A stretch of DNA of 64,000 nucleotides from Marinicellulosiphila megalodicopiae (GCF_045862395.1 NZ_AP023087.1:1240001-1304000), one strand, 5' to 3'; shown: positions 21,549-30,927, counted from the first letter of the stretch. Translations and numbers: made by a program. Notes: generated from the letters alone by a model not told the origin.

Positions 21549-22457
21549 TTAGAAGTTAGTCAGTAAGGTTTTTAGTCTTTCTTTGGGAAAACGATGTACA
21601 TCTACTCTGACATTTAATATCGGGTTGGCATTCCCTAAATAAACACCTTTTAAAGGTGTCACGTCATCAAAGTCTCTTCCACGAGCTACCACAATATGTT
21701 GGCCATTTGGGATGGTGTTGTTTGTGGGATCAAAATCTAACCATCCAAAATCTGGAATATACACACTAAACCATGCGTGGGATGCATCGGCACCGCGAAG
21801 TTTTTTTTCACCTTTAGGTGGGAGTGTTTCAAGGTATCCACTCACATAAGCACAGGCAAATCCCATTGATCGCAAGGCACTAATGGCTAAATGTGCAAAA
21901 TCTTGGCAAACCCCTTTTTTAGTTTTTAACACATCAGCGACAGTGCTATTTACGTTTGTTGAATTAGATGCATAAGTGAATTGTTCAAAAATGGTTGTCA
22001 TCAAAGCAGAGGTCGCTGCAATCATACCTTTGTGCTGAGCAAAACAGGTTTGGGCTAAAGTAAATGCTTCAAGCTCTAACGGGATGCGATTTGAAGCAAA
22101 ACAAAATTGACGGGCAAATAAGTCATCTTCAGATTTTATTTTTTTTAATCGGTCCAAAATGAATGCATGGTCCACATCATCTACAGGAGGAATCAATGCA
22201 TTGACTTCTACAATGCTTTTTGAGGTCACACTTAATTTTTCATGGGGCTCATCTAAGGCAAAGTATATTTTTTCATTTGAAAAATAATCTAATGAGCGAG
22301 TGTATTTATCTACATTGGGTGTGCATTCTAATTTCCAAGCTAAACAAGATTGGCTGGTTTCATTTCTTGGGATTAAATATCCAACATTTTGGGCTTGGTT
22401 AATATCAAATGGATACACATACTCAGTGGTGTGTTCTATTTGGAAAAAATCTGACAT
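21549..22457 (-). CDS. Transglutaminase family protein (short form)
   Basis: The protein has 302 residues. An N-terminal beta-rich transglutaminase-associated region (residues 1-100) is followed by the catalytic core, with Cys184 in KKGVCQDFAHLA, His227 in DASHAWFSVY and Asp243 in LDFDPTNN. The triad is complete, so it is likely an active cysteine amidase, protease or transferase. It is the last gene of the reverse-strand operon, 9 bases after the ATP-grasp/alpha-E fusion. No signal peptide is seen, so it should act in the cytoplasm with the ATP-grasp enzymes. Its substrate is unknown. Confidence 0.88.
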   Translation of the reverse strand: MSDFFQIEHTTEYVYPFDINQAQNVGYLIPRNETSQSCLAWKLECTPNVDKYTRSLDYFSNEKIYFALDEPHEKLSVTSKSIVEVNALIPPVDDVDHAFILDRLKKIKSEDDLFARQFCFASNRIPLELEAFTLAQTCFAQHKGMIAATSALMTTIFEQFTYASNSTNVNSTVADVLKTKKGVCQDFAHLAISALRSMGFACAYVSGYLETLPPKGEKKLRGADASHAWFSVYIPDFGWLDFDPTNNTIPNGQHIVVARGRDFDDVTPLKGVYLGNANPILNVRVDVHRFPKERLKTLLTNF

Positions 22458-22466
22458 GGGTTTTCC

Positions 22467-25100
22467 TTATCGCATAGAACGTGATTTTTGAGTATGTATG
22501 AAACATTTGGCACCAATTTCATATGCGACATTCTCTAAAATAAGTTGAGTATGATTAATTAACGTTTTTAGGGATTGAATATCATCACTAGGAATCGTTA
22601 ATATTTTTTGGACATCAATAAGTTGTACCTGTGTATAAGCATTTAAAATTGATCGTTCTGCATCGGTTATTTGACCATTTTTTTCATCAAATATAATGCG
22701 AACATGCTCTAATAATCTTGCCAAACCAAATGCCATGCCTCTTGGGTTAAATTTGTTCAATAAAATATAATTTAAGACACTATAGCTGTCCATATCGGCT
22801 CGATAATAACGTCTAAAGTTCATGGTGTTATCATTGCAACTTAAAATGGCGGCAAGTAATTCATTTTCGTTATCTTTATGTTGATCAATATCCTGTGCAA
22901 TGGTGTTCGAAACTAAATGACTTAAATTGATAGAGCGCTCCAATAATCGACCTACATCTAACATGCGCCAGCCATCATCGTGATTCATAGAATCCGCAAT
23001 TAATCCATTTAAAGCTAAAAGTGAAGTTAATAACGTTTCACAAGAGCGTAATAATCCGACTAATCGATGGTCTTTTGCAGCGTCACGGGTGAAGTTTGAT
23101 ATATCATCAATGAGTCGCCAGCTATCATTGGACCAAACATCACGGCTATGAAATGCCGACTGATTAAATAAATTCAATACATTAAATAACCCACCAGAGA
23201 CCTCTGGATTTAATGCAATGGTAAAAATATCATCGGTAAAATCAGAATCTTCGTCGTTATCGTCATTATTAGAATTTAATTGTGCTTGTCGTTGTGTCTG
23301 TTGTTGGAGTTGTTGCTGTTGTTGACTTTGTTTAATGTTTTCTGCATTTATTTCAGGTTCAACAATGACTTCTTCAGCAGGCTCAACATAAAATGTAAAT
23401 TCTTTTAAGGAATTTAAAATACTTAATCCTGTATCGTTTAATCGACCGTCTTCGTTAAAGTTTTCAAAATAATTACGAATAATTTGACGAATCATTCTTG
23501 CAATGATTTCAGCTCTTTGAGAGTAACGCCCCAACCAAAATAAATTTTCAGCAGTACGACTGGTGATCGAACGCGTATTTGGCGGTGCAAATTGTTGTTT
23601 CGATTGGTTAGAAACAAAAGGCAATAATGGACGGGATTCACTTGCGCGAACCCATGTGTCTTTATTAATAGCGCCATTTTGTGTGCTAACCACACCTTGA
23701 TTATTTTTGGTTGCCACACAGGCTAATCCACCAGGCATTAAACTGTATGTTTTATCTTTAGCTGTTAAAAATGTACGTAATACCCCATTTCTTGGTTCGA
23801 GCTTATCGGTTTTCCAAGTGGGCATTGTGGAGACGTTTAGCATTTGTTGAGCAACATATAATGTTGGGTTTTTTAGAATGGTTTGAATTAATGATTCTTT
23901 TTCAAGTTCGGATAAGGTATTACCAAATTGAATCAATTCGCGCTTGTAAATGTGTTTGATTACCATGCTATCAATATTTTCAAATACGTGTTTTTGCGCT
24001 TTTTGTTCACCACACCACCAGGTTGCAACACTGGCAATTTTTAATTTTTCTTTTAATAAAAATTCGCAGCACCCTTCTAAGTAAGGGTAGAAACCAGGGT
24101 TCTCTAAAATCCAAGAGCCAATTGGGTTCACGACAATTACTTTTTTCTGACGAACGGATTCTAATAATCCCGGGACACCAATAAATGAGTCGGGTCTTAA
24201 TTCTAATGGATCTGAAAATTGATCACTGATTCGACGTAAAATTACATCAACTTTTTTAAGTCCTTGTAGGGTTTTAATCCAAACATAACCATCGCGAACC
24301 ACTAAATCGTCGCCTTGAACTAACGTATAACCTTGATAGTTAGCAAGATACGCATCTTCAAAATAGGTTTCGTTTGAGGGTCCTGGTGATAATAAAACAA
24401 TAGTAGGGTGGGTGTTTTGTGCAATATCAATTAGGGTTTTGTGGGTTTGTTTAAAATACGTTGCAAGTCGGTGTACTTCACAGTGACGCATTAAATTTGG
24501 ATAAACCTGACTCATTGCAATGCGCGTTTCTAAAGCATAACCTGAGCCTTGGGTGACTTGCATACGATCAGATAATACCCACCATTGATTGTCAGCGCCA
24601 CGCACCAAATTAAATGAACACTGTAAAATTCGGTGAATACCAGGTAATTCAATACCCATTGCATTTCGGTTGAAACCAGGGTGTTGATAAATTAAATCAG
24701 CAGGTAATATACCTTCTTTGATCAATCGTTGTTCCCCATAAATATCTTTGTACATTTCATTAAATAAATGTGCGCGCTGTACTAGCCCTTCATCTAATGA
24801 GTCCCATTCGACGCCGTCTAATATTAAAGGGCAAGGATCTAAATCCCATGGTCGATTTTGACTGCTGTTTTCGGTATAGGCGTTAAAAGTTACCCCATTT
24901 TCATCGAGTACATTTTTTAATTCTTTTTTACGCATTTTAATTTCATTTACACCCAATTTTTCTTGGGTTTTCATGAAATCTCGCCAATGGGCACGTACAT
25001 TACCGTTTTCGTCAACTAGTTCATCAAACGTCAAAGGGCTATCTTCACGATAGCCCTCTGCGATAGTTGAGTATTTTTTTAAATCACCTTCAACTGCCAT
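22467..25100 (-). CDS. Circularly permuted ATP-grasp / alpha-E fusion protein
   Basis: The protein has 877 residues. Residues about 70-490 form a circularly permuted ATP-grasp domain, with YQHPGFNRNAMGIELPG, VLLSPGPSNETYFEDAYLA, LVQGDDLVVRDGYVWI and RRISDQFSDPLELR. From about residue 505 an alpha-E domain starts (TAENLFWLGRYSQRAE). It is interrupted by a Gln/Asn/Asp-rich low-complexity stretch at about 590-625 and resumes at SNDSWRLIDDI. ATP-grasp enzymes form amide or peptide bonds through acyl-phosphates; alpha-E is an all-helical partner domain. It is third in the operon, 38 bases after the alpha-E gene. The product is unknown. Confidence 0.88.
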   Translation of the reverse strand: MAVEGDLKKYSTIAEGYREDSPLTFDELVDENGNVRAHWRDFMKTQEKLGVNEIKMRKKELKNVLDENGVTFNAYTENSSQNRPWDLDPCPLILDGVEWDSLDEGLVQRAHLFNEMYKDIYGEQRLIKEGILPADLIYQHPGFNRNAMGIELPGIHRILQCSFNLVRGADNQWWVLSDRMQVTQGSGYALETRIAMSQVYPNLMRHCEVHRLATYFKQTHKTLIDIAQNTHPTIVLLSPGPSNETYFEDAYLANYQGYTLVQGDDLVVRDGYVWIKTLQGLKKVDVILRRISDQFSDPLELRPDSFIGVPGLLESVRQKKVIVVNPIGSWILENPGFYPYLEGCCEFLLKEKLKIASVATWWCGEQKAQKHVFENIDSMVIKHIYKRELIQFGNTLSELEKESLIQTILKNPTLYVAQQMLNVSTMPTWKTDKLEPRNGVLRTFLTAKDKTYSLMPGGLACVATKNNQGVVSTQNGAINKDTWVRASESRPLLPFVSNQSKQQFAPPNTRSITSRTAENLFWLGRYSQRAEIIARMIRQIIRNYFENFNEDGRLNDTGLSILNSLKEFTFYVEPAEEVIVEPEINAENIKQSQQQQQLQQQTQRQAQLNSNNDDNDEDSDFTDDIFTIALNPEVSGGLFNVLNLFNQSAFHSRDVWSNDSWRLIDDISNFTRDAAKDHRLVGLLRSCETLLTSLLALNGLIADSMNHDDGWRMLDVGRLLERSINLSHLVSNTIAQDIDQHKDNENELLAAILSCNDNTMNFRRYYRADMDSYSVLNYILLNKFNPRGMAFGLARLLEHVRIIFDEKNGQITDAERSILNAYTQVQLIDVQKILTIPSDDIQSLKTLINHTQLILENVAYEIGAKCFIHTQKSRSMR

Positions 25101-25138
25101 GGTGTAATTTCAACTCTGTATTAAGTAGGGTTTTAACA

Positions 25139-26101
25139 TTAGGATGCTTCTTCATAAACCATTGAAAAGTATTGTTTATAAACCACATCGTGTAATTTGC
25201 CTAATTTTAGCTGTAAATCATCCATTTGTTCAGTAATATCGTCAAATGAAGATTCAGCGCATTCGTGTACCCACTGTTTAATTGTTAAAATTGTGAGTTT
25301 AACTTCATCGCTATTAGGTAAACTGTCTGTAAGGCGCTCAAGTTTTTCAAGGCTAAACATAATCGTTTTAGGAAGGCGTATTTCTTCTAATAAAAAACGT
25401 ATAACACTTTCTTTATTCACATCATCTGGATTTAAACGTCTAAATGATTGCGAACAGCCCAGTGCTTCAAGGGCATTCAACCAAAATGCACTATGGAAGC
25501 TTTCACTGGCTTCTTGCATGGGTTTATTTTCAAAAGCGACCAGGGTTGCTTTGGAGTCGATTACACGACTGATCATATCAGCGCGCTCTATTAATTGACC
25601 TAATCGAAAAAAATAATAACAATCACTTCGTTCCATATTATTAATAATAATACCAATGAACTGCTCGCAACTATTACGTAATTTATCACAATAGCGTATG
25701 CGACCTTGGCGTGTTTCTAATAAAAGTTGGTTTTCTTTAATGAAATAATACGCATTATTGATCACTTCCCAGCTAGCTTGAGGTAATAATTCTTTACTGT
25801 TTCGTACGATCTGTCTTGTGGATACTATTGATGAATAAATGGAGCTTATATTATCAATGTCACCGATAATATTTTGCATCACAAAACTTTCAGAAGATTG
25901 ACTGCTTTGAGCTTGGCTTTGAGATTGACTCTGCTCAGGCCAGTTCCCCAATACCTCAAACAATGACGTCCATTTTAAATCAACTGATCTTGGGGTATCC
26001 AACATCATGTCATAAGTAGATTTAACTAAACGAGAGGTGTTTTCAGCTCGTTCGATATAACGACCCAACCAATATATATTTTCAGCGACTCTAGCTAACA
26101 T
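25139..26101 (-). CDS. Alpha-E domain protein (stand-alone)
   Basis: The protein has 320 residues from the ATG at 26101, which overlaps the TAA stop of the ATP-grasp gene (TAATG), so the two are translationally coupled. A start nine codons upstream is possible but lies inside the preceding gene. MLARVAENIYWLGRYIERAEN is followed by a long helical array, the hallmark of alpha-E domains. A Ser/Gln-rich insertion lies at about residues 56-71, at the same relative place as the longer one in the fusion protein. No catalytic motif is known. It is the usual partner of the circularly permuted ATP-grasp proteins. Confidence 0.9.
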   Translation of the reverse strand: MLARVAENIYWLGRYIERAENTSRLVKSTYDMMLDTPRSVDLKWTSLFEVLGNWPEQSQSQSQAQSSQSSESFVMQNIIGDIDNISSIYSSIVSTRQIVRNSKELLPQASWEVINNAYYFIKENQLLLETRQGRIRYCDKLRNSCEQFIGIIINNMERSDCYYFFRLGQLIERADMISRVIDSKATLVAFENKPMQEASESFHSAFWLNALEALGCSQSFRRLNPDDVNKESVIRFLLEEIRLPKTIMFSLEKLERLTDSLPNSDEVKLTILTIKQWVHECAESSFDDITEQMDDLQLKLGKLHDVVYKQYFSMVYEEAS

Positions 26102-27549
26102 TATGCTTCTCCCGTATTGATGATCCAAGTGTCTTTACTGCCGCCACCTTGTGATGAGTTTACAACCAAGGATCCGCGTCTTAATGCCACACGAGTTAAT
26201 CCACCGTTAGTTACGTACGTGTCTTTGCCTTGTAAAATAAAAGGGCGTAAGTCAACGTGACGAGATTCAATAGCATCGCCGCATAAAGTGGGAACAGTTG
26301 ATAAGCTCAATGTTGGTTGGGCAATATAATTACGTGGGTTTTCTTGAATTAATTTTCTGAATTTTTCAATTTCAGCTTTGTCGGCATGTGGACCGATTAG
26401 CATGCCATAACCACCAGATTCACTGGCGGGTTTAACCACTAATTTTTCTAAATTTGCCAATACATATTCCATGTCTTCAGGTACAACACAAAGATAAGTA
26501 GGCACATTTTTTAAGATCGGTTCTTCTTTTAGATAATATTCAATCATCTGAGGCACATACGAATACACCACTTTGTCATCTGCCACACCGGCTCCTGGTG
26601 CATTAGCAATGGCGACATTGCCTTTTTTCCAGACATCCATAATATGTTCGACACCCAACATCGATTCTTTATTAAAAACAGCAGGATCTAAAAACTCATC
26701 ATCAATTCGACGATAGATAACATCCACTTTTACAAGTCCATAAATGGATTTTAAAAATAGAAAATCATCTTTAACGATTAAATCATCACCTTGAACTAAA
26801 TAGGCACCCATTTGCTGTGCTAAATAACTATGCTCAAAATAAGCTGAGTTAAAAACACCAGGTGTTAACACTGCAATGGTCACATCTTTTGTTGTATTTT
26901 GTGAAATATCAATCAGCATTTTACGTAATTGATTAGGGTATTCGGCATTGGATAAAATATCTTGTTCGGCAAACACTTCGGGAAATATTCGCTTCATCAC
27001 GTTTCGGTTTTCAAGCATGTATGACACACCAGAAGGTACGCGAAGGTTGTCCTCTAATACGTAAAAATCGCCTAAATGATCACGAACTAAATCCGATCCA
27101 CAAATATTTGCCCACACACCATTATATGGTGAGATGCCTTTGCACTCTGGACGATACCCTTTAGATTGCTCAATCACATATAGCGGAACAATGCCGGCTT
27201 TCACAATATTTTGATCGTTATACACATCATCAATAAAACAATTTAATGCTTTTAAACGTTGAGTTAAGCCTTTTGTGGTTTCTTGCCATTCATTTAACGG
27301 GATTAAACGTGGAATTAAATCAAATGGCCATTGACGATCTATGTTTTCGCCTTCGCTATAAACTGTAAAACTAATGCCCATTTCTTTGATGCATAGTTGC
27401 ACGTCTTTTTGTCTGGCGACAAGTTCAGAGGGTGTCATCTGGTCAAGAAAATCACCAAGTTTGGAAAATTGTTTACGTGTATTACCATTAGAATCGATTA
27501 ATTCGTCAAATATAGGGATAGGATTGTTTGATTCATCTATCAGTGACAT
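26101..27549 (-). CDS. Circularly permuted ATP-grasp protein
   Basis: The protein has 482 residues. The permuted ATP-grasp layout is seen in FDLIPRLIPLNEW, QSKGYRPECKGISPYNGVW, VAVLTPGVFNSAYFEHSYLA-like segments, LVQGDDLIVKDDFLFL, YRRIDDEFLDP, VKPASESGGYGMLIGP and VDLRPFILQG. Lys and Gly-rich motifs suitable for ATP binding are retained, so it is probably catalytic. It is the first gene of the four-gene reverse operon and likely supplies the ATP-dependent ligase step. The gene for the Anbu-type proteasome-like hydrolase, often linked elsewhere, is not in this window. Confidence 0.9.
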   Translation of the reverse strand: MSLIDESNNPIPIFDELIDSNGNTRKQFSKLGDFLDQMTPSELVARQKDVQLCIKEMGISFTVYSEGENIDRQWPFDLIPRLIPLNEWQETTKGLTQRLKALNCFIDDVYNDQNIVKAGIVPLYVIEQSKGYRPECKGISPYNGVWANICGSDLVRDHLGDFYVLEDNLRVPSGVSYMLENRNVMKRIFPEVFAEQDILSNAEYPNQLRKMLIDISQNTTKDVTIAVLTPGVFNSAYFEHSYLAQQMGAYLVQGDDLIVKDDFLFLKSIYGLVKVDVIYRRIDDEFLDPAVFNKESMLGVEHIMDVWKKGNVAIANAPGAGVADDKVVYSYVPQMIEYYLKEEPILKNVPTYLCVVPEDMEYVLANLEKLVVKPASESGGYGMLIGPHADKAEIEKFRKLIQENPRNYIAQPTLSLSTVPTLCGDAIESRHVDLRPFILQGKDTYVTNGGLTRVALRRGSLVVNSSQGGGSKDTWIINTGEA

Positions 27550-27682
27550 TCGAATAACTCCAGTAAGAAAGGGTAAATGATACTTGTTTAGGTAATAATC
27601 AACTTTTGTGATAGTCCGATTATTATTAAAGAGTACAAAAAATAATTCTGTTTAATCTATAGATAAAAGGGATCTTTTACAA

Positions 27683-27799
27683 ATGATTAAACATAATCAT
27701 TGGAATATTAGTAACTTAGCAATGGTTGAAAGATCCATTATTTCTTACTTAAACAATATACATGCCATGATTTTTCATTCCTTTTATTATAAAGATTAA
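27683..27799 (+). CDS. Possible small protein (38 residues) in the spacer upstream of mrp
   Basis: An ATG at 27683 is preceded 10 bases upstream by AAGGGA and opens a 38-codon frame (MIKHNHWNISNLAMVERS and onward), with several His and hydrophobic residues. It lies in a 413-base AT-rich spacer. I recognise no family. It could be a chance frame; conservation in relatives would decide. Nothing else in 27550-27963 looks like a gene. Confidence 0.2.
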   Translation: MIKHNHWNISNLAMVERSIISYLNNIHAMIFHSFYYKD

Positions 27800-27963
27800 T
27801 AAACAAATAAATGCATAACATTAAAAAGCAATATAAAAAATCAACCATTTTAAACTCGTTTACAAAGCTGTTATTCAATGCAACGGATGCTTATAATACC
27901 GCTTAAGTTTTTTCTTAATCTTTATAAATACATAATCAAACCATATCTCAAATAGGTTCAAAA

Positions 27964-28788
27964 ATGAAAAATCAAAGCATTGCGTCTTTAGCAAATGTAA
28001 AAAATATTGTTGCGGTGGCATCAGGTAAAGGTGGGGTGGGTAAATCCACAACGTCAATCAATTTAGCATTAGCATTAAGTAAGTTAGGATTAAAAGTAGG
28101 TTTGTTAGATGCGGATATATATGGGCCAAGTGTCGCTAAAATGCTGGGCGCGCAAGATAATGTGAAGTTGGAACCGTTTAACGAAACCTCATTAAACCCA
28201 TATATGCAGTATGGAATTAAAGCCATGTCCATTGCGTTTTTGTCCAATTCAAAAACACCGATGGTTTGGCGTGGACCGATGGCAAGCAGTGCATTAAATC
28301 AAATGATTGCACAAACCTACTGGGGCGAACTTGATTACTTAATCATCGATATGCCACCAGGCACCGGAGACATTCAATTAACCATTTCACAAAAAATAGC
28401 TCTAACCTGTGCCGTGATTGTCACCACGCCTCAAGAGATTGCTTTGCTAGATGCGCAAAAAGGCATTGAAATGTTTAAGAAAGTTAATGTGCCTGTGGCG
28501 GGTATAGTTGAGAACATGAGTCTACATATTTGCACCAATTGCGGTCACAAAGAAGCCATTTTTGGTTCAGATGGAGGCGCGCGCCTAGCAAAAGAATATG
28601 AGACACAAGTATTGGCGACCATGCCTTTAGATAGAAGTATTCGAGAAAATGTAGATTTAGGTAAGCCAACGGTTCAAGCGGACCCTGATTCAAATATCAG
28701 TAAATTATATGAATCAATGGCCAAAAACTTAATTCAATATATTGAGCAAAACACTTCAGATGAAACAGTAAACATCTCTTTTGAGTAA
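27964..28788 (+). CDS. mrp: Mrp/ApbC-type iron-sulfur carrier ATPase
   Basis: The protein has 274 residues. The deviant Walker A, GKGGVGKSTTSIN, is at about residues 20-32. LDADIYGPS is at about 48-56, the Walker B region is LIIDMPPGTGDIQL, and the metal-binding CxxC pair is HICTNCGH near residue 183. Mrp/NBP35-type ATPases bind and transfer Fe-S clusters to apoproteins in the cytoplasm. The N-terminal MIP18-like domain of E. coli Mrp is absent, as in shorter family members. It is flanked by long spacers and is probably monocistronic. Confidence 0.9.
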   Translation: MKNQSIASLANVKNIVAVASGKGGVGKSTTSINLALALSKLGLKVGLLDADIYGPSVAKMLGAQDNVKLEPFNETSLNPYMQYGIKAMSIAFLSNSKTPMVWRGPMASSALNQMIAQTYWGELDYLIIDMPPGTGDIQLTISQKIALTCAVIVTTPQEIALLDAQKGIEMFKKVNVPVAGIVENMSLHICTNCGHKEAIFGSDGGARLAKEYETQVLATMPLDRSIRENVDLGKPTVQADPDSNISKLYESMAKNLIQYIEQNTSDETVNISFE

Positions 28789-28999
28789 ATTGGTTAAAGT
28801 GCTTTAAGAAAAAATTGAAAAGAAGATGGAATTAAAAGGATGAAAGAATTAAGACACCTAAAGTAATACCAGAGTTAGTTTGGCTGTCTTAATTGAACTT
28901 TATTAATTGAACTTTATAGTATTTTTTTTGTGAAATTAACTTTTTTAAAAAGTGTTGTGAGTATGAATTTACTGTTTGAAATTAATTGTGAGGGATTGA

Positions 29000-29120
29000 A
29001 GTTTTTACAGTCTCTCACGTTAGGATTCACCAACGGGTAGCAGACTATTGCGACCGTTTCAATTTGGTGGACGAAACTGTCAAGGTGCTTTCCAAACGAG
29101 ATACTGGTGTTTTTTCTATA
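29000..29120 (-). pseudogene. Decayed ParD/CC2985-type antitoxin gene
   Basis: Reading the reverse strand from about 29117, the frame gives RKNTSISFGKHLDSFVHQIE. This matches the N-terminal pattern of ParD-family antitoxins (NTSISLGxHFxxFI). The next expected block appears in another frame as GRNS, followed by short fragments such as VGES and RERL with stop codons between. The start codon is missing too. The pattern fits a frameshifted relic of a toxin-antitoxin module; no toxin gene remains next to it. The segment is more GC-rich than the surrounding spacer. Elsewhere in 28789-29196 I see only a tandem 14-base repeat at 28891-28917. Confidence 0.45.
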
Positions 29121-29196
29121 TCTTAACTTCGTTACACCAATATATACCTAATTTGTTACAGGGTTCATTATAAGTCAAATATTCTGATTTTCGAGC

Positions 29197-30036
29197 TTAA
29201 TCGAATTGATGTTCTGTTTGAAATATGAGTTCTTCTAAATCTGTTTCATCAATCTGTAAAAACGATTCTATTCCTTCTTTTATCGCACTCCATTCACTTT
29301 CATTTTCAATATTGCAATGTTGAAAAACACAACGACGAGCAATTTTTAAAATTGTGAAGATAGTTAAAGCTTCTTGGCTTAATTCGTCGCTCTCAAATAT
29401 TCCATCACAATCAAATACATAAAATATCGCTTCAACCTGTGAAGGAGTTAAATCCCATTGTTGAGCAATAAATGCGGATAAAGTAGTGTGAGACGTTTGA
29501 TAAAGTGAACGTTCTTGTTTGGCGACGGCATCCCATCCTTGGCATTGATGGATTTCAAATGTGTTTTGATATCCTTCAAAATTCTCATAGAGTGTAGGCA
29601 CGCCAGACATATGAAATAAACCTAAAACATAGGCGCTATCGCCATATTCAGGTTTATCTAAAAAATGCGCTATATTAATCGCCGTATGGGCAATTTGAGC
29701 TGAAAGTTGCCAAAATGTGCTTAATTTATGTGTGTTTGTGAATGTGCCTTTAAGTGCAACTGTTTTAACAATTGAAAAAACTCGATTAAATCCTAAAAGC
29801 ATCACAGCTTGTTGTATGGAAATAATATTCGTTTGTCTTGCAAATAATGGGGAGTTAACAATTTTTAACACGGCGGAAGCGACCCCAACGTCTTCAGATA
29901 TCCATTGGGAAATTAAGTACATGTTTGGCTCATTTTTTTTAGCTTCAGTAATGATGTTTACTAATATTTTAGGCCTTACAGGTAAATGCATTTTGGACAA
30001 AAGGATTTGTTCGGATGTTGTGATTGTGATTGGCAT
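29197..30036 (-). CDS. HDOD domain protein
   Basis: The protein has 279 residues. The HDOD helical core is clear at about residues 15-210: LPVRPKILVNIITEA, ISEDVGVASAVLKIVNSPLFA, ISIQQAVMLLGFNRVFSIV and AYVLGLFHMSG. HDOD domains resemble HD hydrolases but lack the metal-binding residues; they occur in signalling and stress proteins, with little biochemistry known. It has no second domain. It follows the cpdA gene on the same strand after 96 bases, so co-transcription is possible. Confidence 0.85.
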   Translation of the reverse strand: MPITITTSEQILLSKMHLPVRPKILVNIITEAKKNEPNMYLISQWISEDVGVASAVLKIVNSPLFARQTNIISIQQAVMLLGFNRVFSIVKTVALKGTFTNTHKLSTFWQLSAQIAHTAINIAHFLDKPEYGDSAYVLGLFHMSGVPTLYENFEGYQNTFEIHQCQGWDAVAKQERSLYQTSHTTLSAFIAQQWDLTPSQVEAIFYVFDCDGIFESDELSQEALTIFTILKIARRCVFQHCNIENESEWSAIKEGIESFLQIDETDLEELIFQTEHQFD

Positions 30037-30132
30037 TAAAACTCAACATATTTATTAATAATATATTGAGCATAGTCTAAAAGAAGAAACTTTATGTGAA
30101 ATATAAAAAACACAATACGTTTATTATATAGG

Positions 30133-30927
30133 CTAATAACCTTCGCTTTGATGATCAACATGGTAATTGTCGATATGGACTCGATCAATTCCAGTTGTAA
30201 ATGTGCCGTCTTGATTTAACTCAAACCAACGATAACCAGGTAGAAGGTCATCTAGTTGATATTGCTGTTGTTTGGGTTTGAATTGAAAACAAGTCGAAGG
30301 CGTAGACATGTATTCAATTTTATTGATTTGTTTTTGGCTTTCTTGATGTACATGCCCCCAAGTTATGATTTTAACTTGATCATGTTGATGAATTTGACCT
30401 AACAAAAATTCGCTGTTGCGAATGCGTTGAGTATCAATCCAAGCGCTATCCATTAAAATTGGGTGATGATGAAAGCAAACCAATGTTGGTTTTTTATGTT
30501 CATTTAAATACTCATTCATTTGTTCAATACTAGCAGGCTCTATATTGCCATGGACTTTTCCGTAAACACCAGAATTAAGCATGATGAATTGCCAGCCACC
30601 CAATTCAAAATTTGGGTTTTCAAAACCTTGAGTGTCTGCATCTCGCATCGAAGGTAGGCTATCGTGATTTCCCGGTATCCAATGAGTCGGGCAATCAAAG
30701 TTTTGGCACATGACTTCAATGAATTTACGATAAGTGTGTAAATTGTGATCTTGTGCGATATCTCCTGTCACCAAAATCAGATCGATTTTAGGGTGATTTT
30801 CTTTAATTGACTCAATAGCCAATGAAAAACTGGCAAATGTGTTGATACCCTGCAATGAACAAACTTCATCTTGAAATAGGTGGGTATCGGTAATTTGTAT
30901 CACTTTTAATTTCTTTGGCTCAGTCAC
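30133..30927 (-). CDS. cpdA: 3',5'-cyclic-AMP phosphodiesterase
   Basis: The protein has 264 residues and starts with GTG. All motifs of a calcineurin-like class III phosphodiesterase are present: DTHLF near residue 15, GDIAQDH near 55, GNHDSLP near 95, HHHP near 152 and GHVHQES near 191. CpdA hydrolyses cAMP to AMP in the cytoplasm and so lowers CRP signalling. The order nudF-yqiB-cpdA, divergent from tolC, matches the E. coli layout and supports the call. Confidence 0.92.
   Translation of the reverse strand: MTEPKKLKVIQITDTHLFQDEVCSLQGINTFASFSLAIESIKENHPKIDLILVTGDIAQDHNLHTYRKFIEVMCQNFDCPTHWIPGNHDSLPSMRDADTQGFENPNFELGGWQFIMLNSGVYGKVHGNIEPASIEQMNEYLNEHKKPTLVCFHHHPILMDSAWIDTQRIRNSEFLLGQIHQHDQVKIITWGHVHQESQKQINKIEYMSTPSTCFQFKPKQQQYQLDDLLPGYRWFELNQDGTFTTGIDRVHIDNYHVDHQSEGY

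Noticed and set aside
25197..25598. A 133-codon forward frame opposite the alpha-E gene
   Set aside because: It is antisense to a well-supported gene, shows no protein features, and has no ribosome site; it is a shadow of the real frame.
29010..29100. Possible integron attC-like site (GTTAGG with inverted repeats)
   Set aside because: The core does not match GTTRRRY, and the ParD relic explains the sequence better.
29717..30058. A 113-codon forward frame opposite the HDOD gene
   Set aside because: It is antisense to a clear HDOD protein and has no recognisable domain.
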